DNA of 64,000 nucleotides from Cyanosarcina radialis HA8281-LM2 (GCA_019359615.1 JAHHHA010000019.1:1-64000); one strand, 5' to 3'; shown: positions 40,034 through 49,285, counted from the first letter of the stretch. Translations and numbers: made by a program. The notes: generated from the sequence alone by a model not told the origin.

Positions 40034-40117
40034 CATGAAAAAGTCAGAAAAAGTTATTAGTTTATGAAAAACCTCGGTCAGAAAAAGTCAGATTAAGTTA
40101 GAAAAAGTTAGATCGAT
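40034..40117 (-). promoter_or_regulatory. 10-bp direct repeats upstream of precursor 1
   Basis: On the plus strand the decamers TCAGAAAAAG, TCAGATTAAG, TTAGAAAAAG and TTAGATCGAT follow one another without gaps (40078-40117). CATGAAAAAG and TCAGAAAAAG form a second pair (40034-40053). The clusters lie about 112-195 bases before the precursor start. The helical period suggests a regulator binding one DNA face, of the response-regulator kind. The same layout precedes precursor 2. Confidence 0.6.
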
Positions 40118-40333
40118 CGCTATCTCTTGTTACAGCAGATAAGTCGAATACAATTTATCTGCTGTAATCTATAGCGAGTCTATTTCATTGACGAACGATC
40201 TTGTAGGGCTTGCGGTGAGCGTTCGACTGAGCTTGTCGAAGTGTCACGCCGAAGTCTTGTCGAACTGTAGGCTTCCAGCCTGCCCCAGAGACAGCCAACT
40301 CATTTAGAAACGCTATAGAACTAAGTTATGGGT

Positions 40334-40624
40334 TTATCCCTTCTTTTTTCCGGGAGATTTGACTTGAACGAATAGCGGCTCATCGGAAAAATCAACAAAT
40401 GATGGCGTTCCTCCTGTGACGCTTCCCAACTGTTGTTCCGATAGTTCGCCTTGGTTGGTCAATACTGCCTTGAGATCTTCAATCGTGAAGTTGTAGCCAT
40501 GAGATTTAGCAATCTCGATTAAAGCTTGAGGAGCAACTTTAGCTAACACTTGGTTAAGCTGTCCTTGAAGCTGCTTATTTTGGAAAATGGTATCAAAGAA
40601 CTGAATGACTGAATCTGGCAACAT
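40334..40624 (-). CDS. Nif11-like RiPP precursor 2
   Basis: 96 residues from ATG 40624 with AAGGAGA upstream. The leader is nearly identical to precursor 1 (ALIEIAKSHGYNFTIEDL, GELSEQQLGSVTGG). The core is TPSFVDFSDEPLFVQV followed by KSPGKKKG. Two precursors with matched leaders and slightly different cores feed the same maturation enzymes. The about 410-base gap to precursor 1 contains regulatory repeats and a dispersed repeat (about 40196-40300). Confidence 0.85.
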   Translation of the reverse strand: MLPDSVIQFFDTIFQNKQLQGQLNQVLAKVAPQALIEIAKSHGYNFTIEDLKAVLTNQGELSEQQLGSVTGGTPSFVDFSDEPLFVQVKSPGKKKG

Positions 40625-40723
40625 AGTAATTTTCTCCTTGTTTAATTGGTGAAATCGGAGCAGTTTTTCTGTCCGCTAGATTCATATTAAATTTTCAAAA
40701 TAAGCTTGTCACTATTAAAAAGC

Positions 40724-40809
40724 TCAGAAAAAGTCGGTAATATTTGTCAGGGAGAATCAGTAGTCTCTGAAAATATTTATCAGGAAAAGTCAGCAAAAGT
40801 CAGATCGAT
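40724..40809 (-). promoter_or_regulatory. 10-bp direct repeats upstream of precursor 2
   Basis: Plus-strand decamers TCAGGAAAAG, TCAGCAAAAG and TCAGATCGAT (40780-40809), with TCAGAAAAAG and TCGGTAATAT at 40724-40743. The distal cluster begins about 156 bases before the start codon, the same distance as for precursor 1. Both precursor genes are therefore probably under the same regulator. Confidence 0.6.
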
Positions 40810-40974
40810 TTTATCAATACCTTGACTCGGCTCGATTCTGCTGGTGCTAAGTTGCGATCGAATGTCTTTAGATATAATTTAGAAATAAGTGGTTCGAGCG
40901 TTTGAGCGACTGTACTCGATCGGGGCAGTACGTTCGACGTGACATCGTTAGTAAAATCCCAAACTTCAAATCTA

Positions 40975-41805
40975 ATGACGAGTTACAACCTACAAGCTAA
41001 TCGAGAATGGTGGGCGCAACAGTGGATCGACCTGCTAGAAACTTCTCGGTTTAAAAAGCGTTTAGAAAGGGCGCGTAATTATGCTCGTCAGGGCAATATT
41101 TTGAGCGTGGAGTTTAAAGGCGCTAAGGTGTTAGCTAAAGTCCAAGGCACCGATCCAGAACCATATCAAGTTTCGATCGCCTTGGAATCGTTCAGCGATG
41201 AAGATTGGGGATATGTAGTCGAAACTATCTCTCAAAAAGCGATTTTTTCCGCCCAGTTGCTAGCCGGAGATATGCCACCCAACATTCAAGAAGTTTTTGG
41301 CACCAATGGGTTGAGCTTATTTCCTTTTACTTTATCGGAAGTGCGATCGCGGTGCAGTTGTCCCGATAAAGTCGTGCCTTGCAAGCATATCGGCGCGGTG
41401 TATTATTTGTTAGGCGATCGCTTTAGCGAAGATCCTTTTGTCTTATTTCAATTGCGAGGTCGAACTAAAGAACGAATCCTGCAAGCATTGCGCCAGCTAA
41501 GAAATGCTAGCAATCCTCAATTAGAAGCAGCCGAAAAAACGGAAACTCCTACCGCTGCAACTTCAGTTGTAACGCCCCCGAACATCGATCGCTTTTGGCA
41601 ATATGACGAACCGTTAGACACTTCATTAGTAGTTATTGCCCCACCTCCAAGCAGCGAGACAGTATTAGATGTTTTGGGTCCTATTCCCCTAGCCTCTGAA
41701 GGTGCGGGCAACTCAGAGTCTAATCCTAATGAAGCGATCGGACAATATTTAGAAGGAGTGTATCAAACCGTCAGCCAGCAAGCAATTATGGCAGCGATCG
41801 GGTAA
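40975..41805 (+). CDS. SWIM zinc-finger protein
   Basis: 276 residues from ATG 40975; an upstream GTG at 40939 would add 12. The SWIM motif CSCPDKVVPCKHIGAVYYLL (C-x-C-x7-C-x-H) is clear at about 120-140. The N-terminus REWWAQQWIDLLETSRFKKR and LERARNYARQGNILSVEFKG are typical of the cyanobacterial and actinobacterial SWIM proteins that often sit beside SNF2-type helicases. No helicase gene is next to it here. The C-terminal about 100 residues are Pro/Ala-rich and variable. DNA or protein binding is inferred from the finger. Confidence 0.85.
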   Translation: MTSYNLQANREWWAQQWIDLLETSRFKKRLERARNYARQGNILSVEFKGAKVLAKVQGTDPEPYQVSIALESFSDEDWGYVVETISQKAIFSAQLLAGDMPPNIQEVFGTNGLSLFPFTLSEVRSRCSCPDKVVPCKHIGAVYYLLGDRFSEDPFVLFQLRGRTKERILQALRQLRNASNPQLEAAEKTETPTAATSVVTPPNIDRFWQYDEPLDTSLVVIAPPPSSETVLDVLGPIPLASEGAGNSESNPNEAIGQYLEGVYQTVSQQAIMAAIG

Positions 41806-41839
41806 TTCAAGTAATAAGTAATAAGTAATAAGTAGATTT

Positions 41840-41895
41840 TAGTAGGTTGGGTTGAACGCAGTGAAACCCAACATCTTACGAGTGTTGGGTTTTGC
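41840..41895. repeat. GTTGGGTTGAACGCAGTG inverted repeat
   Basis: GTAGGTTGGGTTGAACGCAG followed by TGAAACCCAACATCTTACGA and GTGTTGGGTTT. Copies at 37300-37340 and 52662-52694. Lies between the SWIM gene and the convergent amidohydrolase. Confidence 0.75.
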
Positions 41896-41923
41896 TGACG
41901 ATCGCGATCGATCGAATTTGACA

Positions 41924-43303
41924 TCAAGCGCCGATATTTTTGTAAATCTTGCCGTCCTTCATAATCACGAGGAAGTTCTTGGCTGGATCTTCAATCAGCT
42001 TGATGTTTTGCAAGGGATCGCCCTTCACCAACAGCAGGTCGGCGAGCGCGCCTTCTTGCACCACGCCTAACTTACCGGGATAGGGATTGCGCGGGCCGGA
42101 CATCGCCAGCAACTCGGCATTAGTGCTAGTTGCCATCTTCAGCACTTCAAGAGGAGTGTACCAGCGCGTTAGTTTTGCTAGTTGTGCCCCTTGTCGAGTG
42201 GCTAACTTGGCATCAAACAAGGTGTCAGTGCCCCAGGCGGTCTTGAGCTTGTATTTCTTGGCCAACCCATAGGCAGTGTCAGTGCCGCGAGTCATTTGCA
42301 GTTGCTTGGCGCGGTTGTCAGATCCTTCCGGGAAGGGAATGGCATCTTCGTCATCTAGGAATGGCTGTAGGGAGATCCAAGTGCCTTTTTCCGCCATAAT
42401 CTTCGCCGTCGCCTCGTCCATCAGTTGACCGTGTTCGATGCACTTAACACCCGCACGAATCGCCGTCTGAATCGCTTTCGGCGTGTAAGCATGAACTGTC
42501 ACGTAGGTATTCCAATTATCAGCCGCTTCGACGGCAGCGCGTAACTCGGCTTCGGTGTACTGGCTGACATCTAGGGGGTCGTAGTCCGATGACACGCCGC
42601 CACCTGCTGACAGCTTAATGTGACTCGCACCCTGCATCAATTGCTCGCGGGTGCGACGCAGTACCTCATCTACCCCATCGGCGATCGCACCTGCTCCCAG
42701 AAGTTCTGGGCGACTGAGTTGGGTGTAGGGCGCTCTAGGTAAATCTTTAGGCGAGCGGTAGTCGGCATGACCGCTGGTCTGCGATATCATTGCTCCGGCA
42801 GACCAGATGCGGGGTCCCAGCGTAGTACCTTTGTCGATCGCTTTCTTGAGTCCAAATGAAGGCCCTCCCACATCGCGGATACTAGTGAACCCGCGCAGCA
42901 GGACATCTTTGGCTGCGGTTTCCCCTGTCTGGTTTATAACTTCGATAGTGGTGTTGGGAGAGAGGAGTTGTTCCAGGGGAGAGATCGACATCATGATGTG
43001 GGTATGGGCATCGATCAATCCCGGCATCAGCACTCGTCCGTTCCCTTTAATCCGAGTTAAACCGCCAGATGGAGCGGCAATCGCAGATGGGGAAATCTTC
43101 TGGATTTTGTTATTAACTACCAGCACGTTGGATGGGGGCGAAAGTTGGCTGGCAGTACCGTTGAAGATCCGCACGTTTTCAAACAAGGTATTGCCCGGTG
43201 GCGGAGTGCTATTCCCTTGGCTCTGGGCCAAGCTGAATCTGGCCGTAAAACCAACGATCGCCAGCAGTAGAGCTACTACGATCGAGATATAACGTAATCG
43301 CAT
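41924..43303 (-). CDS. Secreted metal-dependent amidohydrolase (paralogue A)
   Basis: 459 residues. N-terminal signal segment (YISIVVALLLAIVGFTARFS). Amidohydrolase TIM barrel with metal ligands in MPGLIDAHTHIMMSI (HxH), a candidate bridging Lys in HIKLSAGGGV, His in TVHAYTP and CIEHGQLMD, and the Asp in AWGTDTLFD. It belongs with the prolidase/imidazolonepropionase-like carboxypeptidase group that includes fungal ochratoxinase; the substrate here is unknown. A close paralogue lies at 61078-62469. Divergent from the M20 gene at 43979, about 675 bases away. Confidence 0.85.
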   Translation of the reverse strand: MRLRYISIVVALLLAIVGFTARFSLAQSQGNSTPPPGNTLFENVRIFNGTASQLSPPSNVLVVNNKIQKISPSAIAAPSGGLTRIKGNGRVLMPGLIDAHTHIMMSISPLEQLLSPNTTIEVINQTGETAAKDVLLRGFTSIRDVGGPSFGLKKAIDKGTTLGPRIWSAGAMISQTSGHADYRSPKDLPRAPYTQLSRPELLGAGAIADGVDEVLRRTREQLMQGASHIKLSAGGGVSSDYDPLDVSQYTEAELRAAVEAADNWNTYVTVHAYTPKAIQTAIRAGVKCIEHGQLMDEATAKIMAEKGTWISLQPFLDDEDAIPFPEGSDNRAKQLQMTRGTDTAYGLAKKYKLKTAWGTDTLFDAKLATRQGAQLAKLTRWYTPLEVLKMATSTNAELLAMSGPRNPYPGKLGVVQEGALADLLLVKGDPLQNIKLIEDPAKNFLVIMKDGKIYKNIGA

Positions 43304-43978
43304 AGGTTTAGCTCGTTCATTTAATTGCTATGAATATAATCCTTACTTGACGATCGATTGTCAGCGAGAAAATAACCGAAAACTTTTAAGGATTAAGATT
43401 AGTTAAATTTTGTCGATCGATTATAGTAAATGACCGCGTGCCAGCAGAAATTCATCTAGAAAAATCGATGAACTTAAAGGTGGTTCTTTGAGATTTTTTT
43501 TAACTTGCATAAAATTGGAGCGATATCAGTAATTCATGATAGGATTTTGGAGCGATGAGAATGAAATCGCTATAAAACTCCCAGTATTCTGACCCAGATC
43601 GACAAATTTTATACAGGTTTCTAAATCTTATGATCTCACCGTTAGAACCTCTATTTTGTCCCTGTTGTACGCCTGCTATTTTGCACGCCATATCTCAATA
43701 TGGCTCTCAGGTTTTGGCTCAACCTTTGCTGCTATTGGGATCGGGATCTTTGTTGTCGGCCGTGGGGGTAAATCCCACACCGCCACCAACGAATCCTGAA
43801 GCATCAGAGAGCGAGTTGCTCGAACTTGTATCTGAATAGACATCAGTTCGATAGCAAACTTGCCCTCACTCCCTAGCCCCCTCTCCCAATTCTGGGAGAG
43901 GGGTTGGGGTGAGGGCAGAGTTATCCGTCGAATTCATGTTAAATAGCGATCGATTATTTGTTATGAGGAGTATCGGTT
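43304..43978. other. 675-bp divergent intergenic region with a doubtful small frame
   Basis: It contains the promoters of the two hydrolase genes. 43861-43917 is a CCCCCTCTCCCAATTCTGGG palindromic repeat. An open frame at 43630-43839 (69 codons, MISPLEPLFCPCCTPAIL start) has no ribosome site and no recognised family, so I do not call it a gene. Nothing else was recognised. Confidence 0.5.
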
Positions 43979-45406
43979 ATGACTTTATTTCGTCAGCTTA
44001 TAAGCAAGCTGGGGTTAAATCGCGCGTTGATGTTTCTCCTGGCGATCGCCACCAGTCTGCTATTATTTATCGGCATTCCCCTAGCAAATCAGGCGAGGGC
44101 CCAACTCAAGCCGTTTACAGGCCGGCCTGCCCCGAAATTGCCGACTCTCGATCGCATTATCTCTTTAGTAGATAAAGATCGCGATCGGTTGGTGACGATA
44201 TTCAAAGATATTCATCAAAATGCAGAATTAGGGTTCATGGAAACCCGCACCGCTGGCATTGTGGCCAAGGAATTGAAGGCACTGGGCTATGAGGTGAAAA
44301 CGGGCATCGGCAAAACTGGGGTGGTGGGCATTTTACGCAATGGCGACGGACCCAAAGTCATGTACCGTGCCGATATGGATGCCAACGCGGTAGCAGAGAA
44401 AACTGGGCTACCCTATGCCAGCACCAAACGAGTCGAGCGCAACGGTGAAGAAGTGCCAGTGATGCACGCCTGCGGTCACGATGCCCATACCACCTGGATG
44501 CTGGGCGTGGCGAAAACCATGGTCGCGCTCAAATCGGAGTGGAAAGGCACCCTGATTCTGGTGGGCCAGCCCGACGAAGAAGGTGGGAATGGAGCCACCG
44601 CCATGATGAAGGATGGACTTTATACCCAGAAGGGCGTGCCCCTGCCGGACTATCTGATTGCCATGCATACCGCTCCAGGCCCGACAGGTTTGGTAGCAAA
44701 CGCCGAGGGGACTCGGATGGCGGGCTTCGACCAACTAGATGTGGTGTTTAAGGGAGTTGGGGGACATGGTTCCTCGCCTCATGTCACCAAAGACCCGATC
44801 GTGATGACGGCCCACGCCATCACCCAATATCAAACCATTGTGGCGCGGGCGATCGATCCCCAAGAAACGGCAGTGATTACCGTGGGGGCGGTGCAGGCAG
44901 GAATCGACAACAACGTGATTCCGGGTGAATCGTTGCTCAAACTCAATCTGCGTTGGTTCAACCCTGGCGTGCGCGAAACCATGCTCAAAGGCATTGGCAG
45001 CATCAATAATGCGATCGCTCGCAGCTATGGTATGCCCGAAAACCAATTGCCCAGCCTCACCATGAAGGGTGGCGCGCCCCCATTGGTGAATGACAAGGAA
45101 TTAGTCGATCGCATGAGCGCGCAACTAGTGAATTTCGTGGGGCAAAAAGGGCTGCTTGCTACTTTCCCTGCCACCACTGGCTCGGAAGATGTTCAGTTGC
45201 TGATGGGCGACAACAAAAACATTAAGTTGGACTTTGCCTTTGTCGGCGTTGCCGATCCAGCCTTGTTTGCCAAGGCACAGGCAGAAGGACTTCTGGTGCC
45301 GTTCTCCAATCACAATGCCAACTTTCAAGTGGATCTGAATGCCATTCCCTTTGGTACCAAGGTCGGCTCTGTAATGGCAATGGAATTGCTAGGGAGTGCG
45401 AAATAA
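43979..45406 (+). CDS. Exported M20-family amidohydrolase (aminoacylase/hippuricase type)
   Basis: 475 residues, ribosome site ATGAGGAG before ATG 43979. Signal segment about 12-40 (RALMFLLAIATSLLLFIG). M20D motifs: MYRADMDANAVAEKTGLPY, MHACGHDAHTTWMLGVAKTM (metal His/Asp), GQPDEEGGNGATAMMKDGL (catalytic and metal Glu), IAMHTAPG and a dimerisation domain with GGHGSSPHVTKDPI. Family members cleave N-acyl amino acids. First gene of a same-strand run (43979-52532) of exported hydrolases. Substrate unknown. Confidence 0.9.
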   Translation: MTLFRQLISKLGLNRALMFLLAIATSLLLFIGIPLANQARAQLKPFTGRPAPKLPTLDRIISLVDKDRDRLVTIFKDIHQNAELGFMETRTAGIVAKELKALGYEVKTGIGKTGVVGILRNGDGPKVMYRADMDANAVAEKTGLPYASTKRVERNGEEVPVMHACGHDAHTTWMLGVAKTMVALKSEWKGTLILVGQPDEEGGNGATAMMKDGLYTQKGVPLPDYLIAMHTAPGPTGLVANAEGTRMAGFDQLDVVFKGVGGHGSSPHVTKDPIVMTAHAITQYQTIVARAIDPQETAVITVGAVQAGIDNNVIPGESLLKLNLRWFNPGVRETMLKGIGSINNAIARSYGMPENQLPSLTMKGGAPPLVNDKELVDRMSAQLVNFVGQKGLLATFPATTGSEDVQLLMGDNKNIKLDFAFVGVADPALFAKAQAEGLLVPFSNHNANFQVDLNAIPFGTKVGSVMAMELLGSAK

Positions 45407-45509
45407 CGTTTGAGAAACCGAATTCCGCTAGGAAGATGAGAAATCATCCAACCCTGCTGCCAGAACTCCAATTTTTGGCTCGCGAACAATCCGATGAGGT
45501 ATTTACGAT

Positions 45510-47108
45510 ATGAAGTCAAATATGAAATCGCTCAAAACCCTCGTTATATTTTGCCTAGCACTAATTTTGGCAGGGTCGATCTCGATCTCAGTCGCCACGG
45601 CGCGATCGACGCAGACATACGACATCGTCATCAAAGGCGGGCGCGTCATCGATCCAGAAACCAAGCTTGATGCCAGACGCAATGTTGGCATCAAGGGTGA
45701 CAAGATCGCCGCCATCTCTAAATCGTCGCTGACGGGTAGACGGGTAATCGATGCCCGAGGATCGATTGTTTCACCAGGATTCATCGATCTGCACTCGCAT
45801 AGCCTGGATCTGCCCGGTCAGCGGATGCAGGCGTTTGACGGTGTCACCACAGCGTTGGAATTGGAGTCGGGTGGGCTGCCAGTGGCTCAGTGGTATGGGC
45901 AACAGGCACAGACCGGGCAATCGATCAACTATGGCATTAGTGCCGCATGGACCTTTGCTCGGATTGCTGCGATGATTCCTGAAAAGCGGAAGATAGAACC
46001 GACCCCCGAATGGTACCTTGATGCCTTCCGATATCCGCGATGGACAACAGATGTCACTACGCCCGCCGAGCAAGCACAGGTGATCGCCACGCTGGAGCAG
46101 GGTTTGAAGGAAGGCGCGATCGCAATTGGTGTGAACGCTGGATATGTCCCTGGGGTGGGTGGCAAGGAATTGATCGCGGTCTCTGAGTTGGCAGCCCGTT
46201 ACAACGTACCGACAAGCACGCATCTCCGCGATTGGTCGCTGGTCGATCCGAACAGTTCGGTAGAAGGCATCAATATGACAATCGGACTCGCCGCAACCAC
46301 TGGCGTGGAATCCATCGTCTGTCATCTCAACTCGACCTCGCTCCGCGATGGCGCGATCGCCGCCAAGATGCTGGAGAAAGCCCGCGCCCAGGGCATCAAG
46401 ATTACGACGGAGGCATATCCCTATGGGATCGGCACGTTCCCGGTTAGCTCTGCCATCCTGTTGCAGAAGCAGAAAGACTTTAAGGAACGTATCGGCGTGG
46501 ATTTCGACCGCGTTCGCTTGATCGCTAAGGGTCGCCAGATCGTCGATGAAGCAGACATTCGCCGGGAGCAGCAAGCCGATCCGGGCCAGTTCATTGTGCT
46601 GGAGTACCTCAAGGAAACCGATCCAAACGAACTCAAGATTCTGGATACAACCGTCACATTGCCCTGGGCCGCGATCGCCTCGGATGCAGTGCCGTGGAAC
46701 TATCCCGATGGGAGGATTATTACTGGTAATGTGTGGCCCCTGCCCGAGAACGCTGCATCGAATCCGCGCAGTGCAGGCACATTTGCCAAATTCCTGGGCC
46801 GCTGGGTGCGCGAACGCAAGACGATGTCCTGGGCTGATGGCATCAAAAAGCTGACGCTCATCCCCGCACAGACCTTGGAGAACGGCGTTCCGATTATGAA
46901 GCGGAAGGGTCGTCTTCAGCCCGGTATGGACGCTGACATCACCGTCTTTGACCCGAACACCATCCTCGATCGCGCCACTGTGGATCGGTCTGCACAGACT
47001 TCTGTTGGAGTTCAATACTTGCTCGTCAACGGCACCGTGCTGATCGACAACGGCAAGCTCGATGTTAAGGTCAAGCCCGGCCGGCCGGTGCGCCGGAATG
47101 TGACGTAG
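45510..47108 (+). CDS. Exported D-aminoacylase-family amidohydrolase (copy 1)
   Basis: 532 residues, signal peptide (KTLVIFCLALILAGSISISV). N-acyl-D-amino-acid deacylase-type amidohydrolase: DIVIKGGRVIDPETKL, PGFIDLHSHSLDLPGQRMQA (HxH), FDGVTTALELESG, STHLRDWS, VCHLNSTSLRDG and the late Asp in IASDAVPWNYPDG. A second copy is at 49362-50924. The first about 110 bases of the two genes are nearly identical, showing recent duplication or conversion. The likely role is hydrolysis of N-acyl or cyclic amides outside the cytoplasm. Substrate unknown. Confidence 0.88.
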   Translation: MKSNMKSLKTLVIFCLALILAGSISISVATARSTQTYDIVIKGGRVIDPETKLDARRNVGIKGDKIAAISKSSLTGRRVIDARGSIVSPGFIDLHSHSLDLPGQRMQAFDGVTTALELESGGLPVAQWYGQQAQTGQSINYGISAAWTFARIAAMIPEKRKIEPTPEWYLDAFRYPRWTTDVTTPAEQAQVIATLEQGLKEGAIAIGVNAGYVPGVGGKELIAVSELAARYNVPTSTHLRDWSLVDPNSSVEGINMTIGLAATTGVESIVCHLNSTSLRDGAIAAKMLEKARAQGIKITTEAYPYGIGTFPVSSAILLQKQKDFKERIGVDFDRVRLIAKGRQIVDEADIRREQQADPGQFIVLEYLKETDPNELKILDTTVTLPWAAIASDAVPWNYPDGRIITGNVWPLPENAASNPRSAGTFAKFLGRWVRERKTMSWADGIKKLTLIPAQTLENGVPIMKRKGRLQPGMDADITVFDPNTILDRATVDRSAQTSVGVQYLLVNGTVLIDNGKLDVKVKPGRPVRRNVT

Positions 47109-47195
47109 GGTACCGCGCTGTAGCGTGGGACTTGTCGCAGATCGTTCGATGCCTGTCGAACCGATTCGCTCTGAGTAGTAAAGGAGAAAGCTCAA

Positions 47196-48164
47196 ATGGC
47201 TCTGTCTCGAAAGGTGTTTCCGCGATCGATTCGCTCGTTCGTCGTCGCTGGCGCGATGACGCTGTTGGTTGTCATCGCCGGCGCGATGACGCTGCCGCTG
47301 ACGGGACCGGCGATGTCCCAGGCGGCCCCGGCGACCCCAGCGGTCCGCAAGGCGGCGGCACCGATCCTGCCGCTGTTCCTGCAGTCGGAGAAGGCCGGCA
47401 AGGCGAGCAACGTATACATCTTGGCGATGGACTTCGACTGCGCCGACCCGGCCCAGGAGGAAGCATTCAACAAGTGGTACAACGAGGTCTTCATCCCCAG
47501 CGAACTGGCTGTCCCCGGCTACCAGGCCGCATGGCGGATGCGGGTTGAGTTGCCCTTCACGCGACGGGTCAAAGGCGTTGCCGACCGGGCAACCTACCTC
47601 ACGGCGTTCGAGATTCACACCGACGACATCACGGCTGTGATGAAAGCCCGCAGCTACCGAATGCAGGAACTCGCCGCCGACAAGGGACCCGGGAGTCTCC
47701 TGAAGGAAGTCAACGCCATCCCCTACCGGTCGATGAACCAGATTATGACGCGGGCAAACACGCCGTACGGGCCCTTCATCCCGCAGGCGAAGCACCCGGC
47801 AACGGAAGTCGATCCGACCGGGAAACTGAAGCGTTTCATGTTGACCGTCGAGTCGAACGCCGCCGCCCCGGACAAGGAGAAGGACTTCAACAACTGGTAC
47901 AACACCGTCCACGTCCCGGACGTGCTGACCAGCCCCGGCTACCACGCCGCATGGCGGCTGGAGATCCTTTCCCCCGTGGCGGGTCGCGGCAGGTACATGA
48001 CCCTGTACGAGGTCCACACGAACAACCTCCGCGTGTCGATGGACACGCGCGACGAGCGGCGCATTCGCGAGTACATGGTCGGGGCCTATGAGGGGGCGAA
48101 CATCTCACCGTTCGGTCAGGCCCACTATGTCACCCTGGGCGAGAAGCTGACCAAGGGGAAGTGA
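47196..48164 (+). CDS. Exported tandem dimeric alpha/beta-barrel protein (copy 1), GC-rich
   Basis: 322 residues, signal region about 10-50, ribosome site AAAGGAG. Two repeats of a ferredoxin-like domain of the EthD/DABB type: PAQEEAFNKWYNEVFIPSEL then PGYQAAWRMRVE, and PDKEKDFNNWYNTVHVPDVL then PGYHAAWRLEI. The FNxWYNxVxxPDxLxxPGYxAAxR pattern is shared by EthD-like and DUF4286-like proteins. Codon third positions are strongly G/C and GCGATCGC sites are almost absent, unlike the rest of the window. Transfer from a GC-rich bacterium is likely. The job within the hydrolase block is unknown. Confidence 0.75.
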   Translation: MALSRKVFPRSIRSFVVAGAMTLLVVIAGAMTLPLTGPAMSQAAPATPAVRKAAAPILPLFLQSEKAGKASNVYILAMDFDCADPAQEEAFNKWYNEVFIPSELAVPGYQAAWRMRVELPFTRRVKGVADRATYLTAFEIHTDDITAVMKARSYRMQELAADKGPGSLLKEVNAIPYRSMNQIMTRANTPYGPFIPQAKHPATEVDPTGKLKRFMLTVESNAAAPDKEKDFNNWYNTVHVPDVLTSPGYHAAWRLEILSPVAGRGRYMTLYEVHTNNLRVSMDTRDERRIREYMVGAYEGANISPFGQAHYVTLGEKLTKGK

Positions 48165-48355
48165 TACCAATTCTCAAAACTGGCTAGATGTATCTAAGCT
48201 CTCGGATGCTTGCTATAGCAAGCATCCGTGTTAACTAAATCTCCAGTTACTTTTGAGAACTGGTAGGATTTCGAGATCTTCAAGGACATCTACCAGAACC
48301 CCGAACTCGGGTACATGGAACCGATTCGATCTTAATAGTAAAGGAGAAAGCTCAA

Positions 48356-49285
48356 ATGGCTCTGTCTCGAAAGGTGTTCCCGCAGTCCATTCGCTTGTTC
48401 GTCGTCGCCAGCGCGATGACGCTGTCGCTGACGGTACCGGCGGTGCCCCAGGCGGCCCCGGCGACCCCAGCGGGCAGCAGGGCGGCGGCACCGGCCCTGC
48501 CGCTGTTCCTGCGGTCGGCGGATTCCGGCAAGCCGAATGTGTACGTGCTGGCCATGGAGTTTGAATGCGCCGACCCGGCTCAGGAGGAGGCGTTCAACAA
48601 GTGGTACAACGAGGTCTTCATCCCCCGCGAACTGGCCATCCCTGGCTACCAAGCGGCATGGCGGATGCGGGTTGAGTTGCCTCAGAAGCGGTGGGAAAAG
48701 TCACCCGAGCGCCCGACCTACCTGACCCTGTTCGAGATTCAGACCAACGACCTCACCGCCGTGATGCGGGCCCGTCTCCACCGCATGCGGGCCCTCGCTG
48801 CCGAGAAGGGACCGGCGAGTCTCCTGAACGAGGTCAACGGCATTCCCTACCGGACGATGATCCCGATCGTGACTCGCGCCAATACGCCCTACGGTCGGTT
48901 CGCCGCCAAGGCCAAGCACCCGGCCAAGGAGGTCGATCCGACCCGCAATCTGAAGCGCTACGCGATCTCCGTCGACTCGAACGCCACCGACCCGGCCAAG
49001 GAGGAGGTGTTCAATACGTGGTACGACAAGATCCACATCCCGGACGTTCTGACCAGCCCCGGCTACCAGGTCGCGTGGCGGCTGGAGATCCTGGAACCCC
49101 GCATGGGTCGCGGCCGCTACATGACCTTCTACGAGATCCACACCGACAACCTCCGCGTTGCGATGGACACGCGGGACGAGCGGCGGGTTCGCGAGTACAT
49201 GGTCGGTGCCTATGAAGGCTCGTACACTTCGGGTGTCAGCCAGTCCAACTACGTCGTCATGGGCGAGAAGCTGACCAAGAAGTGA
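48356..49285 (+). CDS. Exported tandem dimeric alpha/beta-barrel protein (copy 2), GC-rich
   Basis: 309 residues, a tandem duplicate of the gene at 47196. The 5' segment GTAAAGGAGAAAGCTCAAAT and the first coding bases are identical in both copies (47177-47218 and 48337-48378). Repeats: PAQEEAFNKWYNEVFIPREL and PAKEEVFNTWYDKIHIPDVL. The same high GC and lack of GCGATCGC apply. A 190-base spacer with a GGATGCTTGCTATAGCAAGC hairpin separates the copies. Flanked on both sides by the D-aminoacylase paralogues, so the pair of genes may have been duplicated as a unit. Confidence 0.75.
   Translation: MALSRKVFPQSIRLFVVASAMTLSLTVPAVPQAAPATPAGSRAAAPALPLFLRSADSGKPNVYVLAMEFECADPAQEEAFNKWYNEVFIPRELAIPGYQAAWRMRVELPQKRWEKSPERPTYLTLFEIQTNDLTAVMRARLHRMRALAAEKGPASLLNEVNGIPYRTMIPIVTRANTPYGRFAAKAKHPAKEVDPTRNLKRYAISVDSNATDPAKEEVFNTWYDKIHIPDVLTSPGYQVAWRLEILEPRMGRGRYMTFYEIHTDNLRVAMDTRDERRVREYMVGAYEGSYTSGVSQSNYVVMGEKLTKK

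Noticed and set aside
43630-43839. 69-codon frame starting MISPLEPLFCPC
   Set aside because: No ribosome site, no recognised family and no supporting neighbour. It could be real but cannot be supported from sequence alone.
45771-48017. 748-codon open frame on the minus strand
   Set aside because: It is antisense to two well-supported genes (D-aminoacylase copy 1 and the EthD-like copy 1); high GC third positions keep such frames open. The translation is Arg/His-rich without domain features.
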